Positions 9,286 to 21,118 of a DNA stretch of 64,000 bases are shown here, in pieces (the first letter of the stretch is position 1; each line of letters starts with the position of its first letter). Position numbers and translations under genes: made by a program. The notes under the pieces are model-generated. The model did not search any database and was not told the DNA's origin. It saw nothing but the letters and a program-made list of their open reading frames with translations. The stretch spans positions 248,001-312,000 of the forward strand of contig JARVKI010000019.1 in assembly GCA_036674765.1 (NCBI GenBank), written 5' to 3'. The stretch comes from Seiridium cupressi (taxonomy: Eukaryota; Ascomycota; Sordariomycetes; Amphisphaeriales; Sporocadaceae).

Positions 9286-11562
9286 ATGAACTGGCTCCGT
9301 CCTCGATTCGGCGGCGAGAATAGTCTCTGGGCCATTACGTCTGCCGCCGTTGTAGGGCTCGCCGGCGCATTCAAGCTCCGCCAAGGACTGATCGATTATC
9401 TGTTCACCGAGAATTTTTGTTACCACTCGGTCAGGACTCATTCATCCGCCGAGCCAGCTGCAAATTGTTTCTCTGTCTCACCCTCTGGTCTCTTCACGAA
9501 GGTCTACCATGAGCCAAATTTAGCCGGTCAGACTAGGACGCCTGACGATGGCTACGTCATACCTGGGTTATGGGACGGACATGGTCACCTGCTCCAGTAT
9601 GGAGAATTCCTAAACTCGGTTGATCTATTCGGGTCGGACTCCTTTGAGGAGATCGGCCTCCGGGTCGACACATATTTGAACGCCCATCCGGATGCGGGCA
9701 GCAAAGACGAATGGATTCGAGGTGTGGGGTGGGACCAGATGGCTCTTGGCCGGATGCCGACTGCTGTACGTGGACTAAGACTCAATCATGTCGACCGGCG
9801 CCGCTGACACGATGCAGGACGACCTCGCAGCCGATGAACGACTGAAAGGTCTCTACATCATGCTTGATCGTGTGGATGTTCACTGCATCTGGGTTTCGCA
9901 GGCCATTCTCGATCTCTTGCCTGCAGATCTGCCAGACGTGCCTGGCGGGGAGATCGTTCGCGAGCCCGGGATGGGTGTGTTCTGCGATAATGCTATGGAG
10001 ATGGTCATGTCAATATGGCCGAAGCCCAACGACACAAAAAAGCAGAAGTTCCTCCACAGTGCAATGACGAAACTGAACGAAGTCGGGCTCGTGGGTATGG
10101 CAGATGCTGGAGTGTCGCCTGCGAACGCTGCCTTGTATAAAGAGCTCGCTGGCACTGAGGACTGGACACTTCGAGTATACGCCATGCTTGAATGCGATGA
10201 ACGAAACACCTTCTGTCCGGAGCATGCTCAAAAGCATGTTAGGGATGATGGGTTCCTGAGCCTACAAAGCGTAAAGCTCTTTGCCGGTGAGTGGCATTTC
10301 GCAAAACCTCTCATGCCCCTTTTAGACTTCCTTAGGTCCACCCCTTTCCTCGAGGCACTGATCCACGGGTTTCGACCCCTTTCTTTCCACCACGGACCCT
10401 TAATCCCTTATAAACCTAAATAAGGTATCTTCTTTCATCTCCCACTAAACCACAGGTCACAGTGGTGCAGTGGACAATCCGCTCGAATCTCATTATCAAT
10501 ATTCTTATCTCCGAACTGAGCCGACCTCCCTCAGTTCTCTCTTTCTTTTTTTTTTTTTTTTTTTTTCTTTTGCGTCCCTTGTTCGACTCTCCTCGAGACC
10601 AGTCTTTTAATTATCCCATGCAAGTGCTTGGTACTTAAACAGCCTATCCAGGTTCTACTTGCTTCACAGTGTTGAACTGCATTTCTTTTGGTTACCCTTT
10701 TTTTGCAACATACCGTTGAACAGGGGGATGATTGAACTGACAGTCCACAGACGGTGCACTTGGTAGTTGGGGAAGTGCTCTAATAGAGCCTTATTCTGAT
10801 CGCCCCGACACATCTGGATCACTGCTGGTTAACGGAAGTGAGTTGGCAAAAGTGACCAAGGCCTGGGCAGAGGCTGGATTTCAAGTCAATATCCACGCAA
10901 TTGGCGATTTGGCAAACCGATACGCAATAGACGCCATGTCTGGCGCTCTGGAGTTGGCCTGCCCCGATGAAAGCCTTGCGTCCTGTCAATCTAAAAGACG
11001 CTTCCGGATTGAGCATTCCCAAATTATCCACCCCGATGATCAGACGCGAATGCACGCTATCGGCATCATACCCTCAATCCAGCCTACACATGCAACGTCG
11101 GACATGGCATATGCTGAGAAGCGTCTCGGCAAAGATCGAACGAGCAAGGAGGCCTACAGAATGCATTCGTTCCTAGATATAAATGCTATTCTGGGCAGTG
11201 ACTTCCCCGTGGAGCCCCCGGATCCGTTCCAGGGCATCTACGCCGCAGTCACGAGGAAAAACCCGCACACTGGGCAGGGCACTGAGGATCAGCCGAATGG
11301 TTGGTACACCAATGAAAAACTCAGCCTGGATCAGGCTCTGCGTGGGTTCAGTGAGGCAGCTGCATATGGTGCATTCCTGAACGGCAAGGCTGGTGTTATT
11401 CAGGAAGGCGCTTTTGCCGACTGGATCGTTCTTGACAAGCCTATAGAAGAGACGGATATCGAAGATTTCCGCGCCTTTCGAGTGCGTGAAACCTGGGTTG
11501 CAGGAAGAAGAGTGTACAGGCGCCAAGATGATGGTAAGAAGGACGAGCCTGCTGAACTATGA
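9286..11562 (+). CDS. Amidohydrolase (amidohydrolase_3, YtcJ-like), N-terminal anchor
   Basis: A 586-residue metal-dependent hydrolase from exons 9286-9765, 9818-10286 and 10751-11562. The first intron is 52 bases; the second is 464 and carries a repeat-like element. Splicing across it restores SVKLFADGALGSWGSAL, the conserved strand with the metal-bridging lysine. Other hallmarks are PGLWDGHGHL (HxH near residue 100), NIHAIGD, RIEHSQIIHPDD and ILGSDFPVEPP with the catalytic aspartate. The N-terminus has a hydrophobic stretch (LWAITSAAVVGLAGAF), so the enzyme may be membrane-anchored, which is uncommon in bacterial YtcJ relatives. The family hydrolyses amide or related C-N bonds; the substrate is unknown. 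The start is the first ATG in frame. Confidence 0.9.
10330..10600 (+). repeat. SINE-like / structured element, copy A (in an intron)
   Basis: Boundaries are approximate. The core begins CACAGGTCACAGTGGTGCAG at 10451, resembles a tRNA A box (TGGTGCAGTGG), and is followed by a perfect hairpin: arms GAACTGAG (10513-10520) and CTCAGTTC (10530-10537) with a 9-base loop. A tract of over 20 T follows (10545-10566), then GTTCGACTC at 10581, which resembles a Pol III B box. A similar arrangement occurs in copy B near 11959-12120. The element lies wholly within the 464-base amidohydrolase intron, on the sense strand. A tRNA-derived SINE or a small structured RNA are both possible; the long T tract would stop Pol III before the B box, which counts against a simple SINE. 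Confidence 0.5.
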
Positions 11563-11939
11563 GTTTACTTTTACTAGTTTCTAAGGTGGAGGAAGTTCAG
11601 CAAATCCTACAATGGATTAATCACGAACCTAGAATCATATTCAAGAATACATTGAAGACGCACAACAGACATTCACATCTACCTCGACAAAAGCCCCTGG
11701 GTTCCTTATATTGTTATTTCAAACTGATCGCCTCCCAGAATCTTGGGTCCGACTCCCTGAGCCCCTTTCGACCCACTCCTTCTACACTAGTTGAGGGAAA
11801 TGGAGGGAGATTGAGCTGGTCATGTCAACCCCATCGCACATGTGAACTTTATTTTCAACCGTCCTTCCATCCACTTCCGCAGGCCGCCGCCTAAAATCTT
11901 CTCAAGGTCGCCCTTTATAAAGTAGAATAAGACTTTCCC
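11563..11939. other. 3' flank of the amidohydrolase
   Basis: No gene seen. A segment around 11755-11790 (GAGCCCCTTTCGACCCACTC) resembles sequence around 10365-10385 beside copy A (GGGTTTCGACCCCTTTCTTT), so the repeated element may begin here rather than at its best-conserved core. Confidence 0.4.
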
Positions 11940-12130
11940 TCCTAACAACCCACAAAGCCACAGGTCACAGTGGTCTAGTGGGCATCCGCTCAAAATCTTT
12001 ACAATATCATTAAAACATACTCAACATCTCACCCGAGCCGTCCCAACTCGGGTTTCTTTTTTTCTTCTTTTTTTTCTTCTTTCCCCTGCTGCTCTTCTGC
12101 AAGTTTTGGATTCGAATAAACCGTTTTAAA
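11940..12130 (+). repeat. SINE-like / structured element, copy B
   Basis: This matches copy A at its head (CACAGGTCACAGTGGTCTAG from 11959, again A-box-like) and is followed by a 7-bp hairpin: arms ACCCGAG (12031-12037) and CTCGGGT (12047-12053) with a 9-base loop starting CCG, as in copy A. A T/C-rich run follows, then GGATTCGAATAA near 12109, similar to a B box. Relative to copy A the stem differs at two positions, and both changes are matched on the opposite arm. The flanks are more diverged. The element sits about 400 bases downstream of the amidohydrolase stop. Confidence 0.5.
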
Positions 12131-12433
12131 ATTTTAAGAAAAGAAGAGCTAGGACAACCTCGATATTTCCTATGCCTAGTCTCTGCCTCCTTGGTATAAA
12201 AGGGGGGATGAGGATTGGTCTGTACTCTCTAAAATAGTTCCCACGTACTTGATTACGTGTTTTACAATTCCTCATCACGGTGTTTTGGCGTCGTCTTGAG
12301 GCACCTAGTGTGACACATTAGATCTGACCCCCTCAGAGATTTGTGGAATATATGTACAACAGCTAATCTCGAGAGTCTTGATAGTGTGGAATACTGGTCA
12401 CTGTGGGATAACTGACACTTGTCTCTTTTATTT

Positions 12434-12436
<3 letters not shown>
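12131..12436. other. Intergenic stretch
   Basis: Nothing recognised. It may include the tail of the copy B element; a TATAAAAGGGGGG stretch near 12196 is AT-box-like but has no gene after it. Confidence 0.4.

Positions 12437-12485
<49 letters not shown>
12437..12485. repeat. (TC)n microsatellite
   Basis: An almost uninterrupted run of TC dinucleotides, about 20 units, with a single TT interruption near its end. Confidence 0.95.
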
Positions 12486-13237
12486 AAAAGCGAGCATCGT
12501 GCATTCAGGAGAAATTGCGGTCGTATCTGTACACCAAAAAGATAGCAATCAGTATCTCAAACGAGCTGAGATCAGTTTTAATGCCATATTAGATACGTGG
12601 AAGTTGAGATCGCCACTGTGCTCTCATAGCTTGAGTGACGATGCATGGGTTTTTCTTCTTAAGTGCAATGAAAAAGATCATATGATCTATCTTGGTCTAT
12701 CACAAGAACATTTACTACTTAATATAGTAACATGCCGAAGCACGATGTGCCACCAGTGTGGGAGGTCACCTACGACAAACCTCACGGATGCAGAGACAAC
12801 TGTTTAGATCATTGCTTTCATTCGCCAATTATAGCTACCTTACACGATATACCCTGTCAGAAATCCGATTCATCTGACAAGGAATGATCTACGAACCATC
12901 GAGACCATGCGCGTAATGCCTGCCTGTCCATAGTCGTAGCCTTCGTGCCCTTAACAGAGTATTTAACTTCCGGCTTATCAGCAGAGAAAGTTGATCGACA
13001 GACAACGGCACTCATAAAATAATTCAGCTTCCCCAACACAAACGCCAGCTTTATCTCGTCTCTATGACCCCTACAATCCACAGAAGCAGTCATGGTCCTC
13101 CCTGTGACCGCAATGGACCTTGTATGTACTACAACATCGCGTGGAGCGCAAGGTATCGCGCAATCGAACCCGTTAGCTCCCTCAATGATGCAAGCAACTG
13201 AGCTTTTCGGAAGGTGCAGAGCACAACCTCGAGTGAT
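12486..13237. other. Intergenic stretch
   Basis: This lies downstream of the ISWI gene's stop. Open frames of up to about 100 codons have no motif. No gene seen. Confidence 0.5.
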
Positions 13238-16200
13238 TTATTTCTTTTTGCCCTTGCCCTTGCCCTTGGCCGCGGATGCAGAAGTAGTCGAGGCTACACT
13301 CGAGGCACGAGAGGATGGTGAGTTCGTCTTTCCGCCCTTGACATTATCAAGCGCCTTGTTCTACTAGTGCGTTAGCTAGTGTAATTCGACAGATGTATCA
13401 GATAATCACAACATACCTTAGCACTCTTAGTCTTCTTGGCAGGTCGGGTGGAAAGAACACTATCCTCATCCTCTTCGTCTTCCTCTGGATCACGTTTGAC
13501 TTTGCCATTGGCACCGTTCTTCATCGGGTGGACATCCTCAAATTCCTTCACAATAGTAGTGAGAAGGGTGGTGCACCGACGGGAGAGCTCAACGGGTGTG
13601 CGGGACTGGAAGAACCAGTCAAAGCGGAAAAGGGGGCTGTCCTGGATCTCGTCACGCATGCGCTCGTACAAGTCCTCAGAATCAAGCCCGAACTTGTCCA
13701 ACAGAACGAGCAGGTAGCGATCTTCCTCCTCATTGTAGACTTTCTTGTTGGTGGTGCTGACCGAGTAGTTGATCTTCATCTGCTGAAGGGGAACCCGATA
13801 CAGCCTCATCTTCTTCTGCAGCATCTTGCGCTGGTGCTCTGTTTTGCTTCGGCGCTCCTCCCCGGCTTCGATGACTGATAGGGACTTTTGGTGCTCTGCA
13901 ATCTCGGTGTAGCGTTGCCAGAACACCTTGGCGTAGGCCTTGATCTCGGCGGGCTTTTTGCTATCGACCTCGTCCGCAATCCTGTCCCAGTTACTCTTGC
14001 CATACTTGGCCGAGCCATTGATGAACTGCTGGTAGTCACGACGATTCCATTCAGCGAAGCCCTGTGACGAGAGCTTGGACTTCTCTTCCTGCTCCGCTTC
14101 TGTCAGCGGGGTGGCCTCGTCGATCTCCTTCTGCTCAGCCTCCCGCTCCTGCTCTCGCGCCTCCAGGTCCTCCTCTTCGCCGTCGGGCAGAGGGACCTTG
14201 TAACCGATTTCTTTGCGGTAATAAGCTGTCTCCCGATCTTGAAGCTCTCGGAGTCTGGGCGGGTAGAACTGGTAGTCATTGACTGGCACCTGCTTGGGTG
14301 CTCGTGGTGCTTTCGGCTTCTGTTCGGCCTTGCCGCTGTTACCGTAAATCGCTTGCCTGTAGAACTTGTCCACCGAATACGACTGTTCTTTGCGTTCACG
14401 TTTTGCGGGGTTGATCCAGGACAGAACCTCGCCCTTCTTTTTGGTTCCGAAGTTCTCACCGTTCCACTCGTAGGCAGACTCTGAAGTGAACTTCTGCAGG
14501 TCATCAAGCCCGAGCTTTTCGTACTTTGTGTTGAGCTCCTTGGTCCGGTTCTCTCCCTTGGCTAGAATTGCGTCTATGTCACTGTCATCCAGATCGGTCC
14601 CCTTTGCAAGAACACCTGTGCCCCCCTTGGTCTGGAACACATTCTGAGCTCCGTGCTGAATCATGCTAAGAAGTTCGTCCTTTCCGGCGGGTCCCTTAGC
14701 TGCCGGATGAGCACGACCTTGCTGGATGACTAGCTGGTCGAGACGCAGCTTTTGTGCAGCTCGCTCAAGAACCTTCTCCTCAATAGCGTTCTCCGTGACG
14801 AATCTATAGACAACAACCTGCTTTGTCTGGCCGATACGATGGGCTCGGTCCATAGCTTGCAGATCGGCTTGAGGGTTCCAGTCGCTGTCGTAAAGGATGA
14901 CGATATCAGCGCTTGTCAGATTGATACCTAGACCACCAGCTCTGGTCGTGAGCAAGAAGATGAACTTTTCGGAGCCAGGCTTGTTGTACTCGTCGATGGC
15001 AGCGATACGGTCCTCATGGGCAGTTCCACCATCGATGCGGCAGTATTTGTACTCCCTGAAAACGCAGTAATCCTCGAGAATGTCCAGTAGACGGCTCATC
15101 TGGGAGAAGATAAGGACACGACTACCTTGCTGTTTCAGTCTGCCCAGGAGTTTGTCCATGATGGCCATCTTGCCCGAGTTGAAGACCAGATGCTCGTCGG
15201 TGGTATAAGGCGGGCCAGGCTCGGCGCCCTCGAATAGATAGGGGTGGTTACAGCATTTACGAAGCTGCATAACAATATTCAAGAGTCTGGTCTTGGACTC
15301 ACGTTTACCACCGGCGCCATTGACCGCGTCGATGTCTTTTTCGAGGATCTTCTTGTACCACATAACCTGCATGTCCGACATACCGAGGTAGAGGTTGACT
15401 TCCTTCTTCGGCAGTAAACTCTTCTCCACGTCGGCTTTGACACGGCGCAGCAAGAAAGGTCGGAGGACACGGTGTAATTGCTGTACAACAGTATCCTGAT
15501 CTTGGTCTTGACCCGAGAACCACTGATCGAAAGCATCCGCGTCACCGAATACATCCGGCAGCAAAAAGTTCAGTAAAGCCCACAATTCGTGCAGGTTGTT
15601 TTGGAGCGGCGTTCCCGTGATGAGTAGTCTGTTTCGCGAGTTAAACATTCGTATGACTTGCGATAATGATGACTCCTCGTTCTTGATGCGATGGGCTTCG
15701 TCGATGATGATATACTCCCAAGCGAATTTCTTTAGATGTGACTTCTCACGCAAAATCATCTCGTAGCTTGTGATGCAGACATCGAACTTCTCGTCGACAA
15801 GGCGCTCGTTGATGAGAGCATGCCGTTCCTCTTTTGCGCCCTGCAATACGAGCACGTTGACTTCGGGTGTCCATCTCTCGAACTCTCGTTTCCAGTTGTC
15901 GAGCGTAGACTTGGGAACTGCAACGAGGTGAGGGCCCTTGATATCCATGATGTGGCGCAGATAGCCCAGGAAGGAGATTGTCTGGAGAGTCTTTCCCAGT
16001 CCCATTTCATCGGCAAGAATACCAGAGATACCGTTCTCATGCAATGAGATCATCCAGTTCAATCCGGCAACCTGGTAATCTCGCATGGTACCCTGGATGA
16101 AGGGCGGAGACTCGCGGAAGACAGTCTCAGCGGAACCACCATGTCGCTCGTCCTTCAAAAGCTCAGCATCTTCTTCCGCTTCCGTGCGGCGGACACGGCC

Positions 16201-17091
16201 CGTAGCTGCACCGCCTTGGCGACTTCCCTTCCTTTTCGTTTTCTCGGCTTCCTCATTTTGACGGTCGATCTCGGCCATGATCTCCCTAATTCTGGGATTG
16301 GGGTTGGTCTCAATGAAGTGTCGGAATAGGTCTGTAAGACCCAGCAGGTATCTAAATCTTCGGATGCTGTCATCTTCCTATAAACATTTGAAATTAGTAC
16401 GATGCATTTCTGTTTTAATTGGCTAGGTGTTGTTCAAACACGCCTAAGGCGGCGTAATGCGGTGAATCGTTTGTCGCATTGGTGAGAGGCTTAGGGATGT
16501 TCTGCAAATATTCCAGGTTACGCGAGAAAGGCGATCCAAAAACACGGGCACGGTGTGGATGTCGTGCCGATGTCAAGTCGAATTGCTGCTTTGGTGGCAG
16601 GAGTCCATCAGATGGAGGAAGCAAGGTGTCTTCCTGAACGCCATGCAAAGCGCCATGAGAGCTAGCAGCTCGTTGTACGTTGCCAACGACAAGCAAATAC
16701 GCATGAAAGCAAACGGGAGTTGGAGAGAACAGGAACCTACCTTTGATTCGCCCAGTGCATCATGTTTCTTGCCAAATATGCTTCTGCGCAACAAATTTGC
16801 TTCTGATCTCTTCTTGCGGCCATCGACGGGGTCGCCAGCAACGCTGCTGGCTGTGGTATTCGGGTTCGTGTCACTATCACTGTAGTCCGGGGTCTCATCA
16901 ACCTGCTTCTGGAATGTTAGTGCATATGCCACATGATCAAGCTGCTGGGTGACTATTGCCTTCCGGCTGCCGAATGGAATCCATGCACTATAGGATGGAC
17001 TTACCATTTCGTCGCCGTGTGCAACGGGTTCAGGAGCATCTGACATGGAGGTGTCTACATCTACGGCGCTAGGCCGAGATCTGGGAGCCAT
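13238..17091 (-). CDS. ISW1: ISWI chromatin-remodelling ATPase
   Basis: A 1112-residue protein from exons 17091-17005, 16908-16741, 16377-13417 and 13360-13238; the introns are 96, 363 and 56 bases. The N-terminal exons give an acidic start and [20 protein letters not shown], typical of fungal ISWI. The SNF2 motor has DEMGLGKT near residue 210 (Walker A), [12 protein letters not shown] and DRAHRIGQ. The C-terminus has the HAND ([11 protein letters not shown]...), SANT ([20 protein letters not shown]) and SLIDE ([20 protein letters not shown]) modules that read nucleosomal linker DNA. It ends in a lysine/glycine-rich tail ([10 protein letters not shown]). In the nucleus it slides and spaces nucleosomes. 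The 363-base second intron is long for this genome. Whether it corresponds to yeast Isw1 or Isw2 is not resolved; filamentous fungi usually have one. Confidence 0.96.
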
Positions 17092-19188
17092 GATGTGCGA
17101 AACGATTTGGGGAGGTTCGTGGCCAAGATTGTTGCCGATCGAGAAAAAATCGCCCTCGCCCGGCGGCCGATACTTTACGCGACTCAAGACGCGACTGGTG
17201 TAAGTGGTTGACGCGCCCCTTAGGAAATGCTATCGGTGCCTCGTAGGTTACTTTGGTGAGCTGTGTGAGGTAGTCCTCGGCCTCGACAAGATTGTGGTGT
17301 TGCTGGCGCAGGATTGCACTCTAGATTGTGGTGATGTTGGCAGAGAAGAAAGTGAGCCTTGGGGGTGGGTTGCAAACGATAAAGCTGCAAAGTTCCATAT
17401 GCTGGACGCGATGCGAGTATGTGAATCGTTAATTGGCTAGTCGGGCCGGACTAAAATTGTGCCTTGCATTCTGATTGCCCCATGCGTCCGAGATCCTAAT
17501 ACCAATATCCTCGACCAGCAGGCACGCTGGATATGCCCCACGATGAAAAGATTCACGCATGGGCACGAATGAACACAAAGAACGACGATGTCACGCTAAC
17601 GAAAAATACAGCTCCCAGCTCAACGGTTCTTACTTATGGAGTTGAATGGTTTGGGAGCAGTCTATACTATGATGATGCAATCTATGTATAGTATGAAAGA
17701 TTACGTATATCAAGCATAATTGAATCGCGCTTCACGGGCAACATTTATCTCAAAATACATCGATTGCCACAGAGTGACCTGTGAGCTTCCTCTACATTGT
17801 AAATGTGTTCAACTTGGCCAAGTAAGGAAACTGGGGCTTGTGCTCAGTCTCGGCATGAATAAAAGGCTAGAACACTCATTTATAAGTGTCAATGGCCTGT
17901 CCCTAAGTAAAACAGGAATAAATACCAACTACATTTATTATGAAGGCTTTTTCTAAGTTGTGACTATGATATAGTAGAGGGAGTCCTTTGCCCTGTCAGA
18001 ACAATCCTCGAGCTCAACTGTTCTTCTTTGACAGTATTGCCAAGTGCTGTGTTCTATACTATTACGTCATTCTTAATTTTGGTCCTGTAAATCATTTGTA
18101 GGTAGATCGGGGAGTGACTCGTACTATTAGCTTTCTTGAGATATTCGTTGCGGCTATGGTGAGATGGGATATGTTGAGTTCTTTTTACTGCGTGCGGACA
18201 GTTTGTTTGTAAGTAGCCTCGGCCCCTACCAATGGTGGTCTCTTCTCCATCTCTGATTCTGGTAGACAGACGTCCGTTGGAATTTAGGGGTATGTTGGGC
18301 AAACATTGCGGATTCAAGGACAAGTCTCAAGTCATTGAGTTCGGATTGCCACTACGGATGCGTAATCAATGTTTTTCTCGATCCATTGTTCCTGTCATCG
18401 TCAAAAGCCACGTCGAGTACGTACGGAGACGAAGTTGATGTACGGAACACAACCCGAACCAAACAATACCTAGCCGAAGCTCAGGATAGCACGGACCACT
18501 TATTTCGGGGCCTCTTTGGGCAGTGACATGCGAGCAGCAAGGCACGGGGAGTTCAAGCTACGGACTAAGACCAACTCGTGTTAGTGGCAGATCGGTCATG
18601 TGGCTTCTGTGTTAAAGCCTCTCAGCTTGCGCCAACACCTGGCCACAGCCAATTTGCCGGGGCTGCTCATGGTCCAAGCGCTCCTGCTAATCGGAATCAG
18701 GCTCAGTGACCAACATCAAAGCGACATTGTGAATAATCACAAGCTGACAGCCAGCGCCTTTCTCTCTCCCTTCTTATTGTTTACCTCAGCTGACGTGAAG
18801 GTGCTTCTTTACCACGAGGAATCGGGGTCACTAGCGAAAAACCTCGGATTCTCCCATCGAGTCGCCGTTGCAAAGCTGCTTGATCACTACATCATCGCCT
18901 TCGACCCAAGCAAGGCAGTCATCCACTGGGTCCGTCCCCATCGCCACCATTCCCATCCAAGCGTTTTTATCGGCGGCCCACCTTCTCGCAGCCAGAACCC
19001 CCCACCAAACTCAGCGCAAACCTCATTGTCGAAGCAACCGGAAAACCGTTGCTCTCTGGCAGTAGTTGTCTTCATCAACTTTGCTTGTAGGAATCAGACT
19101 CTCGGGGCATATTGCAAAACCTCTCCCCCCAACCACCCAGCTACAACCATCTTGCTTGGCCCTACGACCGTATCGCACACTGGCGAAC
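17092..19188. other. Divergent intergenic region (2.1 kb)
   Basis: Shared upstream region of ISWI (-) and the 271-residue protein (+). An open frame at 18600-19382 begins with GTG and runs out of frame into the next gene; its composition and lack of motifs suggest chance. AT-rich patches lie at 17560-18130. No gene seen. Confidence 0.5.
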
Positions 19189-20004
19189 ATGGATGGTATC
19201 AGAGGCTCCTCACCGACAAAGACATCGGGTGGCAACGAGTCCCCGGAACAATTGCTCGACGTCTTCCGAGCTGCGGCGCTGTCGGTAACAAAGCTCTACA
19301 AGACTTCGGCCGCAGCCCAGACAAAAGCTCGCAACGAGGGATACCAGGACTGTCTGGAAGATCTACTTGTTTTCTTGGATAAGCACAACATCGGCGTCGG
19401 CGATGGCGAGGGGTGGCAGATCCGCCGCTGGGCTACTGAGAGATTCGACAGAGAAGGTGTGACGCAGTCAATTGAAAGCGAGGACGAAGTAGAAAAGAAC
19501 GAGCCAGTTTCATCACCAGAGCTGCACCGGGACAGCCACACACCTCTTTCGACGACCCAACACGAAGCCGAATCACGAAGAGATTCCGCACCACCAGCTC
19601 CGGCGCCTGTGCCCGTTCCCACACTTGCTCCATTGCCCGTGCAAGCAGCAGAAGTCATATCAACACCGGCACCAACACATCCAATCACTGTCCCAAGTCA
19701 GGACAGTTTTACTTTTCAATCATCGGTAGCATATCCGCAAGACACAGATCTCAGTATGGCGAATCTCGACTTGTCGGACTCTCGATCCATGAACCCTACT
19801 TCACATCATCACGGCACAGCTCGCATCCCCCGCATCCGGAACAACAGGAATGGCGTGCAGAGACCTCGCAACCCAACACATATTGGTAGAGGTGCTGGCC
19901 AGAAAAGAAAACTCAATATCGCTGAGATATTCGATCTCGGAAGCATAGGAGGCAAAGATTTATTTAGTGGAAACGGAGGAGGTAAACGAAGTCGCCACGC
20001 CTAA
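19189..20004 (+). CDS. Conserved fungal protein, probably nuclear (271 aa)
   Basis: The intronless frame is taken from the ATG at 19189 (MDGIRGSSPTK). Residues 18-90 form the conserved part (FRAAALSVTKLYKTS, then GYQDCLEDLLVFLDKHNIG, then GDGEGWQIRRWATERFDREG), predicted to be helical. The middle (about 110-210) is low-complexity Pro/Ala/Ser/Thr. The C-terminus is basic, with GQKRKL and GGGKRSRHA, which look like nuclear localisation signals. I recall a widespread fungal family with this core; it is reminiscent of the animal HAPSTR1/TAPR1 stress-response family, but I could not check this, so I give no symbol. A nuclear location is inferred from the basic motifs. Confidence 0.8.
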   Translation: MDGIRGSSPTKTSGGNESPEQLLDVFRAAALSVTKLYKTSAAAQTKARNEGYQDCLEDLLVFLDKHNIGVGDGEGWQIRRWATERFDREGVTQSIESEDEVEKNEPVSSPELHRDSHTPLSTTQHEAESRRDSAPPAPAPVPVPTLAPLPVQAAEVISTPAPTHPITVPSQDSFTFQSSVAYPQDTDLSMANLDLSDSRSMNPTSHHHGTARIPRIRNNRNGVQRPRNPTHIGRGAGQKRKLNIAEIFDLGSIGGKDLFSGNGGGKRSRHA

Positions 20005-21118
20005 TGATTCAGTAACTAGTTGTTGGGAGGGAAGACCTACGTCTCTCTTGCCCCAATGGAGGATATTAGCATCACGGGCTGCTTCGATACCCAGCGGATC
20101 CAATAGACAACGGCGCAAATCGGTCTTTCCACAGATTCAGGGGAGGGCGTTGCATTGCACGGCATGACACGGTACAGCAGGACAGCATTGTGTGGAGTTC
20201 TTGCCAAGGTACTATTTTTGTCCTTACTTATGGCGGCGGTTGCATCAGGCTCGGTCTTTCATCACATACTATTCGGGCGTCATACTTTTATTTCTTTCTG
20301 GCCGATCACTTTGTGGCTCTTCTCCAAGAGTCCGTAGAGCATACTCTCTGCGATCTGTACATAGGATCTTCAAGAACAATAAATGTGAATTGGACCGTTT
20401 CACAGTCCAAGTCAACACCAATTTTCCAGCACTGGAGTTACTTACCTGGTTTATGATACTATTTCTTGCTACACCGAAGCACATCTCCAAATAACCTAAA
20501 ACTTCCATGGTTTACTGCTGTGTGCCAGTCTATAATTGCTCCAGGCGACGCAATCAGCATTAGCATCATCTTGCAGTTTGCAGTTTTGTAGAACAAAAAG
20601 CCAATAACGAGTAAAGCTTAGCAGACTATGTAACTGAAAAAGCCTATATGGCATTTTCATTTCTCTAGAAACCCATCAGTGAAAGACATACTTCTCGATT
20701 GAATCTACCAGAACCACATCCTCGTTTGACGAGAGCAGCCTTTGTTTCCGGCCATCTTCGATGGACTCCACCTGGTTATATTAGCAACTGCCTAATTCCA
20801 CCTCGATATCGTTTTGTTTGTTTTGCATCATTCACTATAGAATTGAGATGTATGATTTCACTGCGAACAGGACGACTCGGTAAAGTGAGGCCTGATGTTC
20901 AATCGAGAAGCAACAGACTCTGACAACACTGTACAGGAGCCCTTCCAAATGAGGATCATGCTGTACTCCATGGTTTCCACCAAAGAAGGATGACACTATA
21001 ATTGTTGCTAGACAAACCCAATTTCTGCGCCTTTCTTTTGGGCCAACTCTATAACGTATGTGTACAAAAGCACATACCGCTCTTTCTAATCTACATTTAT
21101 TCTAAATTCATGCCTCGT
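20005..21118. other. Convergent intergenic region
   Basis: 3' flanks of two convergent genes. Short open frames only, AT-rich towards the right. Nothing recognised. Confidence 0.5.

Noticed and set aside
10451..10600. A functional tRNA gene at copy A, and likewise at copy B.
   Set aside because: Both have A-box-like and B-box-like motifs, but spacing is about 120-140 bases, there is no cloverleaf, and a T run lies between the boxes.
14103..14507. Minus-strand frame inside the ISWI gene.
   Set aside because: It lies within conserved ISWI sequence in the wrong frame.
18600..19382. Plus-strand open frame of 260 codons before the 271-residue protein.
   Set aside because: It starts with GTG, has no motif, lies in the other gene's promoter, and overlaps its coding sequence out of frame.
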